A stretch of 64,000 nucleotides of DNA from Sebaldella termitidis ATCC 33386 (GCF_000024405.1 NC_013517.1:930001-994000); one strand, 5' to 3'; shown: positions 1 through 8,600, counted from the first letter of the stretch. The notes: a model not told the origin generated them from the letters alone. Made by a program: numbers and translations.

Positions 1-24
1 CACTTCCACCAATAGTATCCCGAA

Positions 25-290
25 CTAAAAATTTATAAATTGGAGTTTCACCTCGACTCTATCCTTATATATGATGACTTTATCCACGAATGTTTCAACA
101 ACATTTCTCTTAAAATCATCATTTTTTTGTTCAAATTTTTCTGCTAAATCTTTCAAGTATGCTTTTATATCTTTCCGAGATATAACATCTGTATTATTTA
201 ATAAATTCAATTCAAGCTGCAGATCATGCAGATTCTTTTCCAGCTCTTGGTTTTTTACATTATATTCTTCTTTTGTTATTATTGAATCTG
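25..290 (-). pseudogene. C-terminal fragment of a large serine recombinase
   Basis: The reading frame gives a coiled-coil stretch starting around DSIITKEEY and ending in FVDKVIIYKDRVEVKLQF. This is the usual C-terminal end of large serine (resolvase-type) recombinases, where a coiled coil is followed by a short beta segment. The N-terminal catalytic domain and the zinc ribbon are absent, because the IS3 element ends immediately upstream and no matching recombinase sequence is found on its far side. It is therefore a relic of the integration module of an older mobile element. The family call rests on the pattern of this tail only. Confidence 0.6.
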
Positions 291-1126
291 GAATGGCAAC
301 AAAAATTTAGACAGTTTTTCAAAAATTCTACAGGGTTTAAATATCCTAATGTAGAATGTATTCTATAATTGTTAAACCAATTAATGTAGTCTGCTAATTT
401 CACTTCTAATTCATTAAATGTATTGAATATACTATTATTGTATTGATAAATTCTGTTAAAAGTAGACTCTGCTACTGCATTATCATATGGATTTCCTTTT
501 CTACTCAAAGACTGTGATATTCCAAAGGAACCAAGGGCTTCATCAATAATGTAATTATTAAATTCACTTCCTCTGTCACTATGAAATATTTTTATCTTTT
601 TCAAATTTACTTTTATTCCTGCCAAGGCTCTGTATACTTATTCTGCACTCTTTTTTCTTCCTACACTGTACCCAACTATCTGTCTATTAAAAATATCAAC
701 AAAAAGACAAATGTAGTTCCATTTGCTATTCACCCTTACATATGTGAGATCACTTACCAATATTTCTAGAGGATTTTTACTTTTAAATTCTCTATTCAAA
801 AGATTACCGGTCTTATTTTCCGATATTTTGATATTAACAGGTTTGTAACTGGCTTTTGTATAGCTTGAAACAAGACCTGATTTTTTCATTATTCTACTGA
901 TTTTTCTTCTTGAAACTATATATTTTAATTTAGAAAGTTCAATTTTTATCTTTCTAGTCTCATAATTATTTCTACTATCTTTGAATATTTTTTTTATTGT
1001 CTGTTCCAAAATATCTGTATCTTCTTTTTTTACTGCTTTATAATAGTAAGTACTTCTAGATATTTTGAGGACACGATATATTGCTGATACTGAATATTTA
1101 TGTATATTTGCTTTTATTATACTTAT
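260..1126 (-). pseudogene. IS3-family transposase OrfB, broken by an in-frame stop
   Basis: Reading from 1126 the frame begins ISIIKANIHKYSVSAIYR, typical for the start of OrfB in the IS150 group, and carries the DDE catalytic residues: D in VSDLTYV, D in HSDRGSEF and E in DNAVAEST. A TAA at 638-640 interrupts the frame between the first and second catalytic aspartate; both halves are in the same frame, so this is a nonsense change rather than an indel. The 3' end reads out of the element into the neighbouring recombinase relic. OrfB would be reached from OrfA by a -1 shift at the A run near 1126-1129. The enzyme should be inactive. Confidence 0.85.
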
Positions 1127-1485
1127 TTTCGTCCTAAGATCAGCCCCGCTTGCTTTAGGATATCATTCTCCATTTCTAAATCTTTATTTCTCTTTTTTGG
1201 TTGAATATTTTCAAGTTCCAGTTCACTTCTGTTTTCTTTTTCTTTAAAGTATCCGCTATTGTCATATTGACTAAGCCATCTCCCTATTACTGATACATGA
1301 ATATCGTATTCTTTTGCTATATCTGCCTTACTTTTCCCATTTTGGTATAACTGGACTATTTGTTTCTTAAAAGTGGATGCGTAATTTCTTCTCTTTCTTT
1401 TTTTAGCTGCTATTTGCTATCTCCTTCTTTTTATCATAATTATTTTATATTAACTTATTTTTTCTGTCCAGTTTAGTGTAACCCA
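294..1485. mobile_element. IS3-family (IS150-like) insertion sequence, degenerate
   Basis: The element is about 1.2 kb, the usual IS3 size, with overlapping orfA and orfB on the minus strand. The tips at 294 and 1485 both begin TGG and end in a shared GACAG block, forming an imperfect inverted repeat of about 21 bp. The 3-bp flanks (gaa on the left, tcc on the right) do not match, so there is no target duplication, which suggests rearrangement after insertion. Tip positions are my alignment and could be off by a few bases. Confidence 0.7.
1123..1413 (-). CDS. IS3-family OrfA (helix-turn-helix), start codon probably lost
   Basis: About 96 residues. The N-terminus, with NYASTFKKQIVQLYQNGKSK and then IAKEYDIHVSVIGRWLSQY, is the DNA-binding helix-turn-helix of IS3 OrfA, followed by a leucine-zipper-like end (DLEMENDILKQA). 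A ribosome site (AAGGAGAT) sits at normal distance from an ATA at 1411-1413 where an ATG is expected, so the start may have mutated. The gene overlaps orfB by four bases, with a short A run that fits -1 frameshifting. With OrfB interrupted, the pair cannot mobilise the element by itself. Confidence 0.7.
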   Translation of the reverse strand: MAAKKRKRRNYASTFKKQIVQLYQNGKSKADIAKEYDIHVSVIGRWLSQYDNSGYFKEKENRSELELENIQPKKRNKDLEMENDILKQAGLILGRK

Positions 1486-1503
1486 TCCAATTTTTCATTA
1501 AGA

Positions 1504-2046
1504 GTGATAGAGAAAATGTTTAGATATTATGGCTTGATAATAAATATTGATAAAATTGATACATTCTATAAAATGAAACATTTGCCACTACATTTTTTAA
1601 GGAAATATGATTTAGAAGAAGGAAATAAAAATGATATCAGACTCATAGAATTGAAAGATACAACTTTTAATATACCAGTTTTAAAAGATAGAAGTAAGGA
1701 AAAATATTATTTCCAATGTGAAGGTTCTTATTCATCGGATGACAGAACTTTTTTTCCCCCAGACTGATCTATTTAAGACTGAGAGAGTAACTAAAATATC
1801 AAAAGTGAGATTTTCTAATATTGTAAATGAAATGGGAGGATCATTTGATATTAATAATCCAGCAAAATTATTTAGGAGAAGAATTGAAATACTGGAACCA
1901 CTACTAGTGGTTATCTAAAAGAATATATTGGAGAAACAGGACTGTTAGATGTAAATTTTGATGGTTTAACAAAATCTGCTCATGAGAAAGATGTAGAAGA
2001 AATAGAGATGTTATTTAATTTCTTTACAGAAGATAAAGACGGTTAA
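1504..2046 (+). pseudogene. Frameshifted hypothetical gene next to the IS3 end
   Basis: Three reading frames must be joined to give one protein. The first runs from GTG 1504 to about 1760, ending SSDDRTFF. The second continues with LFKTERVTKISKVRFSNIV. The third gives GYLKEYIGETGLLDVNFDGL and stops at 2044-2046. One shift lies in the T/C run near 1750-1757 and another near 1880-1905. The product was soluble and about 180 residues in the visible part; its true start may have been removed by the IS3 element 19 bases upstream. I do not recognise the family. Confidence 0.55.
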
Positions 2047-2063
2047 TCTGTCTTTTCTTTTTT
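2035..2063 (+). terminator. Intrinsic terminator after the broken gene
   Basis: Stem AAAGAC (2035-2040) pairs with GTCTTT (2050-2055) and a T-rich tail follows. It overlaps the stop codon of the frameshifted gene, so that gene once had its own terminator. Confidence 0.6.
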
Positions 2064-2193
2064 ACATCACTTTGCTTTAAAACAATATATTATATGAATA
2101 TAATCATTGTATCGCCTTTTGTCAATAAATGTGTTATCATATATTAAAAGAAATAAACAGGCTATTATTTTCATAAAAGGAGATGTGGTTCCG

Positions 2194-2313
2194 TTGAGTG
2201 AAGAACAGGCAGAAAAAGAGAAGAAGGAAGATAAAGAAAATATTGGGAAAATAGATTACAGAATAATTTCATACATTCATAACAGAGAAAAATTTAAATT
2301 TAAAAAGGATTAG
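2194..2313 (+). CDS. Hypothetical 39-residue charged protein
   Basis: A TTG at 2194 has a ribosome site (AAAGGAGA) about ten bases upstream and opens MSEEQAEKEKKEDKENI, followed by DYRIISYIHNREKFKFKKD. The frame also extends upstream, but without a good ribosome site. The protein is very rich in Lys and Glu with no membrane segment. It is followed directly by an intrinsic terminator, so it looks like a monocistronic small gene. Function unknown. Confidence 0.35.
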   Translation: MSEEQAEKEKKEDKENIGKIDYRIISYIHNREKFKFKKD

Positions 2314-2334
2314 TGGGGGATACTTTTCTTAAAG

Positions 2335-2362
2335 AAAGAGCGACAGGAGAGCTCTTTTTTTT
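2335..2362 (+). terminator. Intrinsic terminator
   Basis: AAAGAGC (2335-2341) pairs with GCTCTTT (2351-2357), followed by a run of T. It separates the small charged protein from the secreted-protein pair. Confidence 0.75.
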
Positions 2363-2424
2363 AATACTTGATAAATTACTAAAATCAAGGTAGAATATTA
2401 AAAAACATTTAGGAGGGTTCAAAG
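2363..2424 (+). repeat. Duplicated upstream region, copy 1
   Basis: About 60 bases, containing AAAATCAAGGTAGAATATT and then AAAAAACATTTAGGAGGGTT before a GTG start. Nearly the same sequence precedes the next paralogue at 2999-3060. It contains the ribosome site and probably the promoter, with TAGAATATT as a -10 candidate. Confidence 0.8.
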
Positions 2425-2972
2425 TGAGAAAAATATTAATTTTATTGGTTTTATGTTTAGGAGTATTAAGCTTTTCAGCAAGTAAGACAAGCAGGGAAGT
2501 AGCCAAAAAAGTAGATACGGTTCCTGGGTTTGAAAAGCTTATCTGGGGAATGAGTAAAGATGAAGTTATCAATAAGTTAGGAGAACCTAAGTTTAACTTC
2601 GATAAGATATTGACTTATGAAAATTTGGAATTTATAGGATTAAATGTTGAAGTTGATTTTTATTTTAAAGATGGAGAATTGTATCAATGGAGAGGCGATG
2701 CCGAAACAACTAGTTCAGATAATTTCGAGTTATTACGTATGTATATGAGAAAATATCCCAAAGGAACGAATTGGGGTACAGGTGAGATGTATCATTTTAT
2801 GAATTCTGAAAGAGAGAATGACATGTCAATATATTTTTATATGGATAAGAAACCGGCAAAAGTTGAATTTCGTTATACTTCACCAAAAGAGTTTGATAGG
2901 AAAGAACAGGAACGGAAAGAAGAAAAATTGAAAAAAGAACAGCAGGAGAAACAAACATATGATAAAATATAA
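2424..2972 (+). CDS. Secreted BamE/SmpA-like hypothetical protein, paralogue 1
   Basis: 182 residues, GTG start behind AGGAGGG. Residues 1-19 are a Sec signal peptide (MRKILILLVLCLGVLSFSA). The mature part has IWGMSKDEVINKLGEP, the turn-helix pattern seen in BamE/SmpA-type small envelope domains, then a beta-rich region and a highly charged C-terminal helix (KEQERKEEKLKKEQQEKQ). No lipobox cysteine, so it should be periplasmic or surface exposed. It forms a tandem pair with the next gene, which shares the leader DNA and the WG-S-EEV motif. The BamE comparison is by motif only; there is no evidence for a role in outer-membrane assembly. Confidence 0.7.
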   Translation: MRKILILLVLCLGVLSFSASKTSREVAKKVDTVPGFEKLIWGMSKDEVINKLGEPKFNFDKILTYENLEFIGLNVEVDFYFKDGELYQWRGDAETTSSDNFELLRMYMRKYPKGTNWGTGEMYHFMNSERENDMSIYFYMDKKPAKVEFRYTSPKEFDRKEQERKEEKLKKEQQEKQTYDKI

Positions 2973-2998
2973 GTGACCTTACAGGGTTACTTTTTTTA

Positions 2999-3060
2999 AT
3001 GCTTGATAAAATATTAAAATCAAGGTAAAATATTAAAAAACATTTTAGGAGGGTTCAGAG
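2999..3060 (+). repeat. Duplicated upstream region, copy 2
   Basis: Near-copy of 2363-2424, including the AAAATCAAGGTA and AGGAGGGTTC blocks, leading into the GTG of the second paralogue. The high conservation of the non-coding part against the diverged coding parts suggests recent gene duplication with selection or recombination on the leader. Confidence 0.8.
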
Positions 3061-3578
3061 TGAAAAAAATATTAGTTATATTAGTTTTAAGTTTAAGTTC
3101 ATTGTGTTTTACTGCGGAAGGGTTTAAAGATTTGAAATGGGGAGCTTCTAAAGAAGAAGTTATTCAAAAAATGGGTAAAGGGTATAAGGTCGACAAAAAG
3201 CAAAATGCACTTGTGTATAAAAATGTTGAGTTTTCTGCTTTAGATTTATCAAGTTTGACTTTTATTTTTGATGGGGACGATTTGACTGCTTGGGATTCAA
3301 CAGCATTAACTACTAAAAGACAACTATCAGATTTAATTGAAGCTTATAAAAATAAATATGGAGAGAGATCAATTTACAAAGAGGTAGTGAAAGAATTTAC
3401 TATAACAACAATTGAAGGAAAAACAGGGTTAATAAAAATATGGGAAATGAGATTACCGTTGCCAAATAACCAAGTTTCAATTCAAATTAATTATAGAAAA
3501 TATAAACAAGAAGAACTGAAGAAACAAAAAAATGAATCAGAAGAAGAGTATAACGAAAGATTAACGAAAGATTTATAA
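3060..3578 (+). CDS. Secreted BamE/SmpA-like hypothetical protein, paralogue 2
   Basis: 172 residues from GTG. Signal peptide MKKILVILVLSLSSLCFTA, then FKDLKWGASKEEVIQKMGKG, which matches the IWGMSKDEVINKLGEP motif of the upstream gene. The remainder (TFIFDGDDLTAWDS) is beta-rich, and the C-terminus is charged. The two genes are separated by 87 bases that include the repeated leader. Divergence beyond the N-terminal motif is strong, as in families under diversifying selection. No function assigned. Confidence 0.7.
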   Translation: MKKILVILVLSLSSLCFTAEGFKDLKWGASKEEVIQKMGKGYKVDKKQNALVYKNVEFSALDLSSLTFIFDGDDLTAWDSTALTTKRQLSDLIEAYKNKYGERSIYKEVVKEFTITTIEGKTGLIKIWEMRLPLPNNQVSIQINYRKYKQEELKKQKNESEEEYNERLTKDL

Positions 3579-3624
3579 GAGATAGGTTTTAGTTAAGGCA
3601 GCCAAAGAAGCTATCTTAATGGGA

Positions 3625-5071
3625 GTGCGTGAAATTCTCTGTAAATCAATCTTTCTATAATAAATAATTTAATCCATGTACTGTTTTTTGCTCTGGTATA
3701 ATATACCTCTTAAATAACAGCATGTCAAGGAAACATCCTTATTCAGGATGTTTTTTTGATATTTTTTCTCAGTTTTATGGTAGTCTGTTTCATACATTAT
3801 GCTAAATTCTCCATATACCTGACCCCAGTTTCTCTGGGGCATACTCCATTTTTTTGTCGCTTCAAATGTCGATAAATACAAAGTTTTTAGTAAGGAGTTT
3901 TTATTTGGAAATACACTTCTCAATCTGTTTAATCTTCTGTAAGTACTATTTAAGCTTTCTATTGCATTTGTTGTATATATTAATTTTCTTACTTCCTCTG
4001 AAAATTTAAACAACGGACTTATCACATCCCAGTTTGCCTCCCAGCTTTTCATTGCATGAGGATATTTCTTTGACCATTTCTCACTTATCTCCAATATATT
4101 TTCTTGTACCTGACTTTCTGATGGTGCATGATAGATTGTTTTCAGGTCTTTGGACATTTCTTTCTTATCTTTATTTGATACATATTTTAGTGTGTTTCTT
4201 ACCTGATGGACTATACATCTCTGATATTCTGTATGAGGAAAGGCTACTGATATTGATTCCTTTATCCCACTTAATCCATCTCTGTACATAATATTAATAT
4301 ATCCTTTACTCCACGACCTTTTAAATTATTCAGTACCGACAGCCAGTATTTACTGCTTTTATTTTCTCCTATGTCTATACTCAATACTTCTTTTCTTCCT
4401 GATTCATTTATTCCTAATATTATGTAAGATGCTAATTTCTTAACTATTATTATTCTCTCTTACTGAAAAATGCACCGCATCTATGAATACTATCGGATAT
4501 ACTGTAGATAATGGTCTGTTCTGCCAGCCTTCTATCTTTGGAAGCAGTTTATTTGTTATATCCGATACCATTGTTTCTCCTACACTAAATCCGTAAATAT
4601 CTTCTATCTGTTCTGATATCTGTCTTGTTGATAAACCTCTTGCATACATTGAAATTATTTTTTCTTCTATTTCTGATATGTCTTTTGTCCTTTTAGATAC
4701 TATCTTTGGTTCAAAGCTTGATTCTCTGTCCTGGGGTACTGATATTGGTATTTCTCCATATTTACTGCGGATCATTTTTGTTTTTTTACCATTTCTTGAA
4801 TTTGTCTTTGTACTTTTTACGTATTCATTGTACCCTAAATGTTCTGATAACTCACTGGTAAGCATGTATTCTATTGTTTCTCCTAATAGATCTTTTAGAG
4901 CGTCCTGTATATCTTCTGCTGATTTTATATCATACAGCACTATTAATTCTGTGATTACATTTCTTTTTCTTGATTTCTCCTCATTATTTCTTTTAGACAT
5001 AAAAATCGCCCCCTATGATATTTTAATTTTATCATAGAAAGCTTTTTTTATTTACAGACTTTTTCTCACAG
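3625..5071. mobile_element. IS256-family insertion sequence, inactivated
   Basis: 1.45 kb, the usual IS256 size. The ends align as an imperfect inverted repeat containing TG.G.GAAA...TCTGTAAAT and, further in, CTTTCTAT.ATAAA (3651-3664 against 5029-5043). One mutator-type transposase gene fills it on the minus strand. Flanking bases are similar (both contain a CTTTAAT-like stretch) but I cannot define an exact 8-9 bp target duplication. Confidence 0.75.
3669..5000 (-). pseudogene. IS256 (mutator) family transposase with two frameshifts
   Basis: The N-terminal part (5000 to about 4440) has the mutator-family DNA-binding region and the first catalytic aspartate in VFIDAVHFSVRENN. A shift near 4438-4442 is needed to continue as IVKKLASYIILGINESG, and a second near 4285-4295 to enter DGLSGIKE, which carries the second aspartate. 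The catalytic glutamate is in TTNAIESLNSTYRRLN. The joined protein would be about 440 residues, above the IS256 norm of about 400. Catalytic residues remain but the frame does not, so no active enzyme is expected. Confidence 0.88.
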
Positions 5072-5076
5072 GCTCT

Positions 5077-5478
5077 TTAATAAGGGTATTCTGCATCTTC
5101 TTTAGTTGTTTCAATAATGGAATATGCAGTTTTACCACCAAAAAGTCCAGGTTTCATTTCACTTTTAATAATATAAAATTTACCGGCTTCTAATTCTGTA
5201 TCGAAAGTTTTAGCAGCATCCATAAAGCCACCAAGTAATCTGGTTTTAAAAGTATAATTTCCAGGAGCTATAAAAATTCTAGCTTCATTTACTTTAAATT
5301 TAAGAGAATTAATTTCTGTAACTGTAATATTAGCAGGAACTTTAATAACAGCGTACTCACCTTCAGATAATTCAACAGCACTTGTATGCATGACTACTTT
5401 ATTAGTAGTAACTTTCTTAGCAGAGACTGTAACAAAAATATTTAAAATTATAATTGTAAGTAAGAATAATTTTTTCAT
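5077..5478 (-). CDS. Secreted hypothetical protein
   Basis: 133 residues. Residues 1-20 form a signal peptide (MKKLFLLTIIILNIFVTVSA). The mature part is beta-rich with EGEYAVIKVPANIT, then INSLKFKVNEARIFIAPGNY, ending in YSIIETTKEDAEYPY. The IAPGNYTF and GKFYIIKSEM segments resemble the PEGA/DUF2846 type of small envelope proteins. The upstream gene on the same strand has the matching IEPGIHTIGIYYRSG segment, so the two look like diverged paralogues in an operon. The stop lies only six bases from the IS256 tip. Confidence 0.6.
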   Translation of the reverse strand: MKKLFLLTIIILNIFVTVSAKKVTTNKVVMHTSAVELSEGEYAVIKVPANITVTEINSLKFKVNEARIFIAPGNYTFKTRLLGGFMDAAKTFDTELEAGKFYIIKSEMKPGLFGGKTAYSIIETTKEDAEYPY

Positions 5479-5546
5479 ATAACCTCCATAAAATTTGATA
5501 GTTAATCATTATATTAAATTGATTAAAAAATATAAAGAAAAAGAGA

Positions 5547-5941
5547 CTAGTCTGTTTCTTCAGCATTACGAACTTTAGTATATATTTTTTATAGTCATTA
5601 AAAATGTCAATATAATATGTTTGATTAGGTTTGAAATCATATTTAACAGGTACAGTGGCATATTTCTTCCCAGAACGATAATAAATCCCGATTGTATGGA
5701 TACCTGGTTCGATTTTTATACTGTGAAAGTATGAAGTATGGAAAGTGAGTCCTTTATGAATTGACACATTATCAATGCTTAATATACCAGTATTACTAGA
5801 TTTAACGTTGTTTTCCTTTTGTTTAATAAAATTAAGTTGAACTGTAACTGTTGCATTAGGATTGTCATCATTTAACTTATTATGTTTGGCATTAACACAC
5901 ATAAACATTAAAAGACACAATAAAAGAATAATTTTTTTCAT
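5547..5941 (-). CDS. Secreted hypothetical protein, probable C-terminal frameshift
   Basis: Signal peptide MKKIILLLCLLMFMCVNA, then a beta-rich domain with IEPGIHTIGIYYRSGKKY and FKPNQTYYIDIF, similar to the downstream gene. In the uninterrupted frame the C-terminus becomes hydrophobic nonsense (LFFFIFFNQFNIM) and runs over the start of the next gene. A one-base shift in the A-rich run near 5590-5600 instead gives TKVRNAEETD and a TAG at 5547-5549, before the next gene. I therefore place the original end there. It is either a real frameshift mutation or a sequence error. Confidence 0.5.
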
Positions 5942-6037
5942 ATAACCTCCAATAAAATTTAATATCAGATTATAACATGAATTTTATAGAGAGTAAATTA
6001 AAAAAATTAAAAAATAAAATAATAGGAGGAAATAATT

Positions 6038-6223
6038 ATGAACAATGAAATATTAATAGATAAAGTAGGAACATACGGAGTAAAGAAATGCAGCAAATGT
6101 GGAATAGAATTCCCGAATATTAAAGAATATTTCTATCAGACTACAGGAATAAAAGACGGACTAAGGACAGATTGTAAGAGATGTCAGGATACGCAGAAAT
6201 TAAGAAAAAGATATTTTATCTGA
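6038..6223 (+). CDS. Small zinc-ribbon protein, phage type
   Basis: 61 residues, ATG behind AGGAGG. CSKCGIEFP and CKRCQD form two CxxC knuckles separated by about 26 residues with the TGIKDGLRTDCK linker. This is the layout of small zinc-ribbon proteins common in phages, often next to HNH-type genes. The C-terminus (TQKLRKRYFI) is basic. The next frame overlaps by 43 bases and could be its continuation after a frameshift. Probably nucleic-acid binding; the phage origin is inferred from the type. Confidence 0.65.
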   Translation: MNNEILIDKVGTYGVKKCSKCGIEFPNIKEYFYQTTGIKDGLRTDCKRCQDTQKLRKRYFI

Positions 6224-6414
6224 AAGAGCTGGAGACAGTAGAAGCTGCCAAAGCAAAAGAAGCGGAAATAAAGGAATTAAAACGAATTATAGAAAAAGGA
6301 AATCAGGAAAGAAAGAATCTTGAAAATATAATAGCAATGACAGACGAAAGAAATGAAACTTTATCCGATACTGTAGCTAAATTTTCGGAAAAATACTTAA
6401 GATCTCATAAATAG
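6181..6414 (+). CDS. Small coiled-coil protein or frameshifted tail of the zinc-ribbon gene
   Basis: 77 residues from ATG 6181, which lies inside the preceding gene and has no ribosome site of its own. From about residue 12 it is one continuous predicted coiled coil (LKELETVEAAKAKEAEIKEL onward). Because the start is weak and the previous protein stops just where the helix begins, an alternative is a single gene in which a shift near 6205-6220 split a zinc-ribbon head from a coiled-coil tail. No function assigned. Confidence 0.4.
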   Translation: MSGYAEIKKKIFYLKELETVEAAKAKEAEIKELKRIIEKGNQERKNLENIIAMTDERNETLSDTVAKFSEKYLRSHK

Positions 6415-6489
6415 AATTATGTATTAGGGGTATGTCTTGTATTAATCATAATTGGATCCGGATTAATAATATTTCTATAGGAGGGCCTG

Positions 6490-6717
6490 ATGTTTTATAA
6501 AATATCTGATATAAAAAGAGAATGTGACAGAATTTATAGTGTGGAAAAAATAAACTATATAACCAGAGAAGGCAATGAAATAAAAGTATTTTATAATAGC
6601 TGGTCAAATGAATTAACACTGGGATCAGATGAAGAAGCGGAAGAATTTATCTTGGAGATGCACAAACTTTTGAATAAGAAGGGTTTATTTAGACAGATAT
6701 TAGATTTATTGATATAG
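6490..6717 (+). CDS. Hypothetical 75-residue protein
   Basis: ATG behind a strong AGGAGG. Mixed alpha/beta sequence: FYKISDIKRECDRIYSVEKI, a beta strand pair around GNEIKVFYNSWSNELTLGSD, then a C-terminal helix (EEAEEFILEMHKLLNKKG). No signal peptide or membrane segment. The neighbours suggest phage or plasmid accessory origin. I do not recognise it. Confidence 0.5.
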   Translation: MFYKISDIKRECDRIYSVEKINYITREGNEIKVFYNSWSNELTLGSDEEAEEFILEMHKLLNKKGLFRQILDLLI

Positions 6718-6720
6718 AAA

Positions 6721-6765
6721 ACTAAAAAATGGACAATAACAACTGAATATTGAGGGTTTATCTTG
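6721..6765 (+). repeat. Dispersed spacer repeat, copy 1
   Basis: Contains GGACAATAACAACTGAATAT followed by TGAGGG and, a few bases on, TCTTG. Related sequences lie at 8601, 10219 and 11366, each between cassette genes. Confidence 0.6.
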
Positions 6766-6815
6766 ATTTCTAAAAGTATTTTCTTTATAATAAGAAGAAA
6801 ATATGGGAGGTTTTT

Positions 6816-7808
6816 ATGAAGAAAAATTTATTGGTTTTATTTATAATTATTATATCATTATTTTCATGTTCAAAAGATACAATTAAAGAAAAGACTAATT
6901 TTAAAACTGCAGTTGAATATGAAGAAAAGGAAGATTATGAAAATGCTATAAAGTATTATAAATTAGCAATTGAAAAGGATAAGAATAAAGACGCAATGTA
7001 TAATCTCGCACTTCTATATAAAGAACAAAAAAGGTTCACGGATCTTATCAGCTATTATAAAGTATTAGCTGATAGTGGAGAGGTAGAAGGAGCAAGGCTT
7101 TTAGGAATTATGTATTACGAGCAAGGAGACTACAAAGAAGCGGAGAAATATTATAGAATAGCAGCGGATAAAGGTGAAACAGATTCAATGTGTAATTTGG
7201 GACTTTTATATGATGAAGAAAAAAATGATATTGTAAAAGCTGAAAAATATTATAAAATGTCAGTTGATAAAGGAAATGTAGAATGTACAAGTTATTTGGG
7301 ATATTTTTATTTAAAGAATAAAAATTTTAATGAGGCAGAAAAATACCTGAAAATAGCAGCGGATGAAGGAAATGAAAATTCAATTCATAATCTAGCAATA
7401 TTGTACTTTCAAACAGGAAATTCTAAAGATGCTATTAAATATTTGAAAATAGCAGCAGAAAAGCATAATAGCATAATTGCTATAGAGAGTTTAGGGAATT
7501 TTTATTATGAAGAAAAAAATTATAAAGAAGCTGAAAAATATTATAAAATAGGAGTTGCAAGAAATAGTTTACATTCTATAAATGCTCTGGGAGCGACGTA
7601 TGAAATGCAAAAAAAATATGAAGAAGCCGAAAAATACTATAGAATAGGAGCAGATAAAGAAGATGTCAACTCTATAGGTAATTTGGGAAGGATACAGTAC
7701 TTTTTCCTGAATAATCATAAGGCAGGAGAAAAATATCTAAAGAAAGCGGCAGAAATGGGAAGTAAAGAAGCGCAGGATATATTAGACGGATTAAACATAG
7801 AATATTAA
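6816..7808 (+). CDS. Lipoprotein with Sel1/TPR-like repeats
   Basis: 330 residues, ATG behind GGGAGG. Signal peptide with lipobox: LFIIIISLFSC then SKD, so Cys19-20 should be lipidated. The rest is a chain of about eight repeats of roughly 36 residues with the pattern A.KYYK.AADKG....LG.LY.E..., the Sel1-like branch of the TPR superfamily, used for protein-protein binding. The outer membrane or the periplasmic face is the likely place. An intrinsic terminator follows directly, so the gene is monocistronic. Sel1 lipoproteins often accompany secretion or toxin-immunity loci, but nothing here proves a partner. Confidence 0.8.
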   Translation: MKKNLLVLFIIIISLFSCSKDTIKEKTNFKTAVEYEEKEDYENAIKYYKLAIEKDKNKDAMYNLALLYKEQKRFTDLISYYKVLADSGEVEGARLLGIMYYEQGDYKEAEKYYRIAADKGETDSMCNLGLLYDEEKNDIVKAEKYYKMSVDKGNVECTSYLGYFYLKNKNFNEAEKYLKIAADEGNENSIHNLAILYFQTGNSKDAIKYLKIAAEKHNSIIAIESLGNFYYEEKNYKEAEKYYKIGVARNSLHSINALGATYEMQKKYEEAEKYYRIGADKEDVNSIGNLGRIQYFFLNNHKAGEKYLKKAAEMGSKEAQDILDGLNIEY

Positions 7809-7813
7809 CAACA

Positions 7814-7842
7814 AACCCTCGATATTAAGTTGAGGGTTTTTT
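7814..7842 (+). terminator. Intrinsic terminator after the Sel1 lipoprotein
   Basis: AACCCTC (7814-7820) pairs with GAGGGTT (7832-7838), followed by TTTT. Confidence 0.85.
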
Positions 7843-7861
7843 AGTTCAGAAAGGAAAAGAC

Positions 7862-8593
7862 ATGGCTTTAGCAGAAATAACAAAAAATAAAATACTTTTA
7901 ACTGTACCGGTTCAGGAAGTTACTCCTGGTATTAAAACAGAACTTGAAGAAGTCCTAAATAATTATCCAATTGAAGTAATTCCTAAAAAAATGATGTCAA
8001 TTGAACAGATGAGACTTATTTATGTTCTGTTTCATCAATGGGCCGAAGAAGAAGCAGGAGGAGATTATTTATATATAAAAGATGTTCTGATAGGAGAGTT
8101 TTGTAGTAAATATGAGATCCCGGGATTTTCTACAAGTCCATATAAGGAAAATACCTTGGATATGGAAACCGCAACACAGTTTATTCAGTTTATCATTGAG
8201 CTTGGTATTGAGGAGAACAGAGTATTGTATATAAGGGACAAAAATCAAAACTATAAACATATCAGGACTATAGTTCCGGATATTCAGAAATATGTGATAA
8301 CCTGTCTTAGAAACCGGGTATGTGCAATATGTGGGAAAAGGCATGATGAATATAATACTGTAGAATTACATCACTGGAAGTCGGTTGCTTCAGCTGTAGG
8401 AACTTATGAAAATGACGACGGGCTTAGTACACCTTTTATATCATTGTGTACAGAGCACCATCAGGAATTTCACGGTGTGGGAGTGGAAAGTTTTAAGAAT
8501 AAGTATCATATTGAGGGTGTGTATTTGAATGAGAAATTGGTTATAGAGCTTAAAGAGATTTATACTAATCATTTTAAAGCTTTTAAGGGATAA
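7862..8593 (+). CDS. Putative HNHc nuclease, phage type
   Basis: 243 residues. The C-terminal third has the HNH zinc finger: CAICGKRHDE, then LHHWKSV (the catalytic His region), then LCTEHHQEFH. This arrangement and the ~150-residue N-terminal part with SIEQMRLIYVLFHQWAEE match the phage 'putative HNHc nuclease' family (Pfam HNHc_6) found in replication/recombination modules of Firmicutes phages. It starts only 20 bases after a terminator and has a weak ribosome site (AAAGGAAAA). It stands alone here, without other replication genes, so it is a phage remnant or an independently kept gene. Zinc and catalytic residues look intact. Confidence 0.8.
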   Translation: MALAEITKNKILLTVPVQEVTPGIKTELEEVLNNYPIEVIPKKMMSIEQMRLIYVLFHQWAEEEAGGDYLYIKDVLIGEFCSKYEIPGFSTSPYKENTLDMETATQFIQFIIELGIEENRVLYIRDKNQNYKHIRTIVPDIQKYVITCLRNRVCAICGKRHDEYNTVELHHWKSVASAVGTYENDDGLSTPFISLCTEHHQEFHGVGVESFKNKYHIEGVYLNEKLVIELKEIYTNHFKAFKG

Positions 8594-8600
8594 AAGAATT

